Part shown: positions 55,410-57,878 of the stretch, in pieces | Layout: each line of letters starts with the position of its first letter | Position numbering within the stretch: the stretch's first letter is position 1 | Assembly (NCBI GenBank): GCA_029551185.1 | Contig: JAKPFY010000185.1 | Coordinates: 1-57,878, forward strand | Length of the DNA: 57,878 nt | Direction: 5' to 3' | From: Bacillota bacterium | GTDB taxonomy: Bacteria; Bacillota; SHA-98; UBA4971 | Notes under the pieces: generated by a model | Told to the model about the DNA's origin: nothing | The model's input: the letters and a program-made list of their open reading frames with translations, nothing else | The model's database searches: none | Made by a program: the position numbers and the translations under genes

Positions 55410-57878
55410 CTACATGGACAAGCTTAGGCCTTTGGGTTGGGACGATACGCAGCCTGAAGAAGACTCCTTTCGGTTGCCTGTCCGAGATCTTTTCCTATAG
55501 ACTCGGGCTACAAGAACTGTCATATCATCTGAAGTTCTTTCGCCTGAGTACTGCAAAGCGCGGTTAAGAATCACGCGGGCTATTTCATCCGGACGCTCCG
55601 TGGTGATAGTTGCAATCAGCCTTACTATCCAGTCGTCGGGGGCTTGTACAGGAGCCCCCGAACCGCTGAGGTTTGCTGCAGCATCCATGACCCCGTCGCT
55701 GACCATAACTATGAGATCCCCGTCGCCTAGTTTCTGTCTTGTTTTTTGGATTTCTATCGCGTCAAATATCCCTGCAGGAAGAGAAGGGGATTCAATGACC
55801 TTCACCTGTCTTCCTCTTTTGATGAAGCTTGGGGGTGAGCCTGCCTTTATAAACTGAACTTCACCTGTGACCATATCCATTGTGGCCACATCCAAAGTAG
55901 CAAAGGACTCTCCGGGGGATCTGAGAAGAAGAATGAGATTTGCCGTCTTTACCGCAAACTCATCATCAAAGCCTGCTTCGAGGAGTCTTTCCAGCATGCT
56001 CACTGCAGTGGAGCTTTCTATCGCAGCCCCTCTTCCTGTTCCCATACCGTCACTGACAATAAACACCCCTCGCCCGTCAGGAAGTTCCAGCATAGAATGG
56101 GCATCGCCTGAAATATCAGCCCCATACTTGGCTGAGACCGCTACCCCGCCTGCAATGCCGTATACTTTCGCCTGGGAAAACACTATCTCACATGTAGGCT
56201 GTCCCCCTCTACTCCCACATCTTGCCTTGGACACCTCAAGGTCACGACCAAGGAGCCGGGAAACCAAAGGCCCTATCGCGTTTCTACACTCCCGTTCCCC
56301 GCAACATGCTGCCTTCTTAACAGTAACATCGAGTCTTCCTCTCCGACGAGCCACAACACTGACTTCTGTAATCCCAAGCCCGAGACGGGACAGCTCACGC
56401 ATGATCCTCTGTTCTGAACTGGTCTCCAATTCAACACACGCCCAAACATCTTCGCCCAGGCCGTCCAGGATCTCGGCGATCCCCTGTAACTGCCCGGAAA
56501 ACATGTGCCGTCCTTCAGAAAGCCGCCTGGCGTATGCCAGATTCTGCCTATAAGAGCCTGTAGACCCATTTACAGCCGCGACAAGCCCTGGGACGTTAAG
56601 ACATTTCCAGTTAAGCTGGCCTTTGACTTCTCCGACTTCAACTACGCCTTTTAACTCAGCGAGAGCTGCAAGATTGAGGACATCCCGGAAAGTCCTATGA
56701 AAAGCGTCGCCCCAGCAAAACAGGTAAGCCCTGCACTGACTGCACGCTGACGAAGAGATTTCATGCAGCATATGAGCAACGTCCGCTCGTTCAGCCAACT
56801 CAGGATCATACGGGACTTGCTTCAACATGGACGAAAGCTCACCAAATACTTTTGAAAAGTCTACAAGTCTCTGGGATAAGAGTTCCTGGACTCTCCTGGC
56901 ATGCGCCTCGCCGCCTCCCCCGGGCTTCCTATGGAGGTTCGGCAGCAATCTTGCGACGCATTGCAAACCCCTTCGAGGAACGAGAAGAAACAACAATCCG
57001 GATATGCCTAACTCAGCAGCAAAGAGCATCACATCTCCCTTGCCCGACACTTGGAAGACAAGGAGTCCTGCCCCTGCCGCAAACCCGATTGCAGACGCGA
57101 ATTTACCATAACTGCGCATGCTGCCGGCCAGAAACCCGCCAAGAGCATATGCTCCTACAATAGGCGCCAACCCCTGGCCTGATACGGCACAGGCCAGGCC
57201 GGTTAAGGCACCTGCTGCAGCGCCAAAAGGCGCGCCTCCTGAATACGCTACGGCGGTTGTGGCAACGCCTGCCACTACTGCACCTAAAGACACCCCTTTG
57301 GGGTCTATCGCTGCAAGCCCCATGGTTATCCCTGCACACAGCAACCCAAACGAAGCTGCTTGTTCAGGTCCCAGAACCCCCCACTCCGGCAATGCGGAGA
57401 ATCCTCGACCTATACCGCCCCAGCTGAAAATCGCGGCAACAAGCCCGCCTATGACTGCTTCCATAATTATTACGACTATGAACTGCTCGGACACGCCAAG
57501 AACCGCTTTGAGAGATTGGGGCACGAGAAAGCCGAATATCATTATGCTTATAGGCAGTAAAAAGGGTCTGCTTTCCAGATGACGGGAAAGAACCCGCGCT
57601 GAGATTACGACGAAAACGAGAGGAATAACTGACCATATCGCATCCGGTCCCAGAGTCAATCCTGTCATTCCGAGGAGGACGCCAAACGCTGTCAGGGGCG
57701 CGAAAGGACCCCGACAAGCCGCCACTACTCCGAGGTACGCTATGCCGAAAGGAGCACAGGTGCCAAAGAGCTTTGCCCTGCCTAGGAGAACTGCGGTCAA
57801 CCCGCAAAGCACCGCTCCCGGTGAAAGCGCATGCATCCAGAAATCCCGGACCCGGTTGCCTCCATGTCCACCGGCACG
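55410..57878 (-). CDS. spoIIE: Stage II sporulation protein E, 5' end unresolved
   Basis: At least 808 residues. The N-terminal ~300 hold about ten membrane segments, the middle is the SpoIIE regulatory region, and the C-terminal PP2C-type phosphatase contains ISGDAHSMLELPDGRGVFIVSDGMGTGRGAAIESS, LDVATMDMVTGEVQFIKAGSPPSFI and LIVMVSDGVMDAA. It dephosphorylates SpoIIAA to activate sigma-F in the forespore and helps place the polar septum. An ATG at 57836 could start it, but the frame stays open to the window edge, so the true start may lie outside. It implies spore formation or a recent sporulating ancestry. Confidence 0.93.
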   Translation of the reverse strand, partial: RAGGHGGNRVRDFWMHALSPGAVLCGLTAVLLGRAKLFGTCAPFGIAYLGVVAACRGPFAPLTAFGVLLGMTGLTLGPDAIWSVIPLVFVVISARVLSRHLESRPFLLPISIMIFGFLVPQSLKAVLGVSEQFIVVIIMEAVIGGLVAAIFSWGGIGRGFSALPEWGVLGPEQAASFGLLCAGITMGLAAIDPKGVSLGAVVAGVATTAVAYSGGAPFGAAAGALTGLACAVSGQGLAPIVGAYALGGFLAGSMRSYGKFASAIGFAAGAGLLVFQVSGKGDVMLFAAELGISGLLFLLVPRRGLQCVARLLPNLHRKPGGGGEAHARRVQELLSQRLVDFSKVFGELSSMLKQVPYDPELAERADVAHMLHEISSSACSQCRAYLFCWGDAFHRTFRDVLNLAALAELKGVVEVGEVKGQLNWKCLNVPGLVAAVNGSTGSYRQNLAYARRLSEGRHMFSGQLQGIAEILDGLGEDVWACVELETSSEQRIMRELSRLGLGITEVSVVARRRGRLDVTVKKAACCGERECRNAIGPLVSRLLGRDLEVSKARCGSRGGQPTCEIVFSQAKVYGIAGGVAVSAKYGADISGDAHSMLELPDGRGVFIVSDGMGTGRGAAIESSTAVSMLERLLEAGFDDEFAVKTANLILLLRSPGESFATLDVATMDMVTGEVQFIKAGSPPSFIKRGRQVKVIESPSLPAGIFDAIEIQKTRQKLGDGDLIVMVSDGVMDAAANLSGSGAPVQAPDDWIVRLIATITTERPDEIARVILNRALQYSGERTSDDMTVLVARVYRKRSRTGNRKESSSGCVSSQPKGLSLSM

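Overview
The window looks like a chromosomal segment of a Gram-positive, endospore-lineage Bacillota (Clostridia- or Limnochordia-like, probably anaerobic and perhaps uncultured). The evidence is the ctsR-mcsA-mcsB-clpC operon with a CtsR operator, SpoIIE, a DarA-type c-di-AMP receptor, a DacF-type carboxypeptidase, a signal-less LysM protein of spore-coat type, a V-type ATPase instead of an F-type one, and a cobalamin-dependent ribonucleotide reductase. Base composition is moderate. Almost every gene is on the minus strand; three short genes are on the plus strand (5.1, 48.6 and 49.6 kb). I saw no rRNA, tRNA, CRISPR array or insertion sequence.

Layout in window coordinates; minus-strand operons read from right to left. 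0-4 kb: a truncated murA, a CBS-HutP fusion, a bifunctional ispDF and a membrane PIN-TRAM protein. 4.3-13.3 kb: carD, a divergent small conserved gene, radA, a lipoate-ligase-like gene, a DUF1893 gene and the clpC operon. This resembles the Bacillus ctsR-clpC-radA-disA-yacL-ispDF block, but without disA. 13.4-19.6 kb: ogt, darA, an MFS transporter, a flippase-like protein, a radical SAM protein and rho. 20-26 kb: pyrG, a beta-lactamase-fold hydrolase, a DUF624-like membrane protein, argS and an M16 peptidase. 26.3-34.9 kb: a complete nine-gene V-ATPase operon whose K subunit keeps the Na+-site residues. 35-40 kb: a candidate structured RNA, trxB, dacF, a thiolase and an exported protein behind a perfect 37-bp palindrome. 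40-48.4 kb: nrdJ, a 1675-residue alpha-2-macroglobulin with a C-terminal VanW domain, and a membrane-anchored AMMECR1-domain protein. 48.6-57.9 kb: a LysM-BsuPI protein, an Nfu scaffold, hutU, ftsH, tilS and spoIIE (open at the window edge).

The most unusual content is the apparent operon in which an exported AMMECR1-domain protein sits 6 nt before a thioester-containing alpha-2-macroglobulin fused to VanW, followed by nrdJ. It suggests an uncharacterised cell-surface defence or envelope-maintenance module in which VanW plays the wall-linked role usually given to PbpC. Second is the CBS-HutP fusion, an RNA-binding antiterminator fold joined to a nucleotide-sensing module and apparently lacking HutP's metal-coordinating histidines. 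Third are the Cys-to-Asp MurA (predicted fosfomycin insensitivity), the perfect palindrome over a near-consensus promoter, and the possible small RNA at 35.3 kb. Several starts were moved from the longest possible one to internal GTG or TTG codons, because a strong Shine-Dalgarno sequence sits just before those codons.
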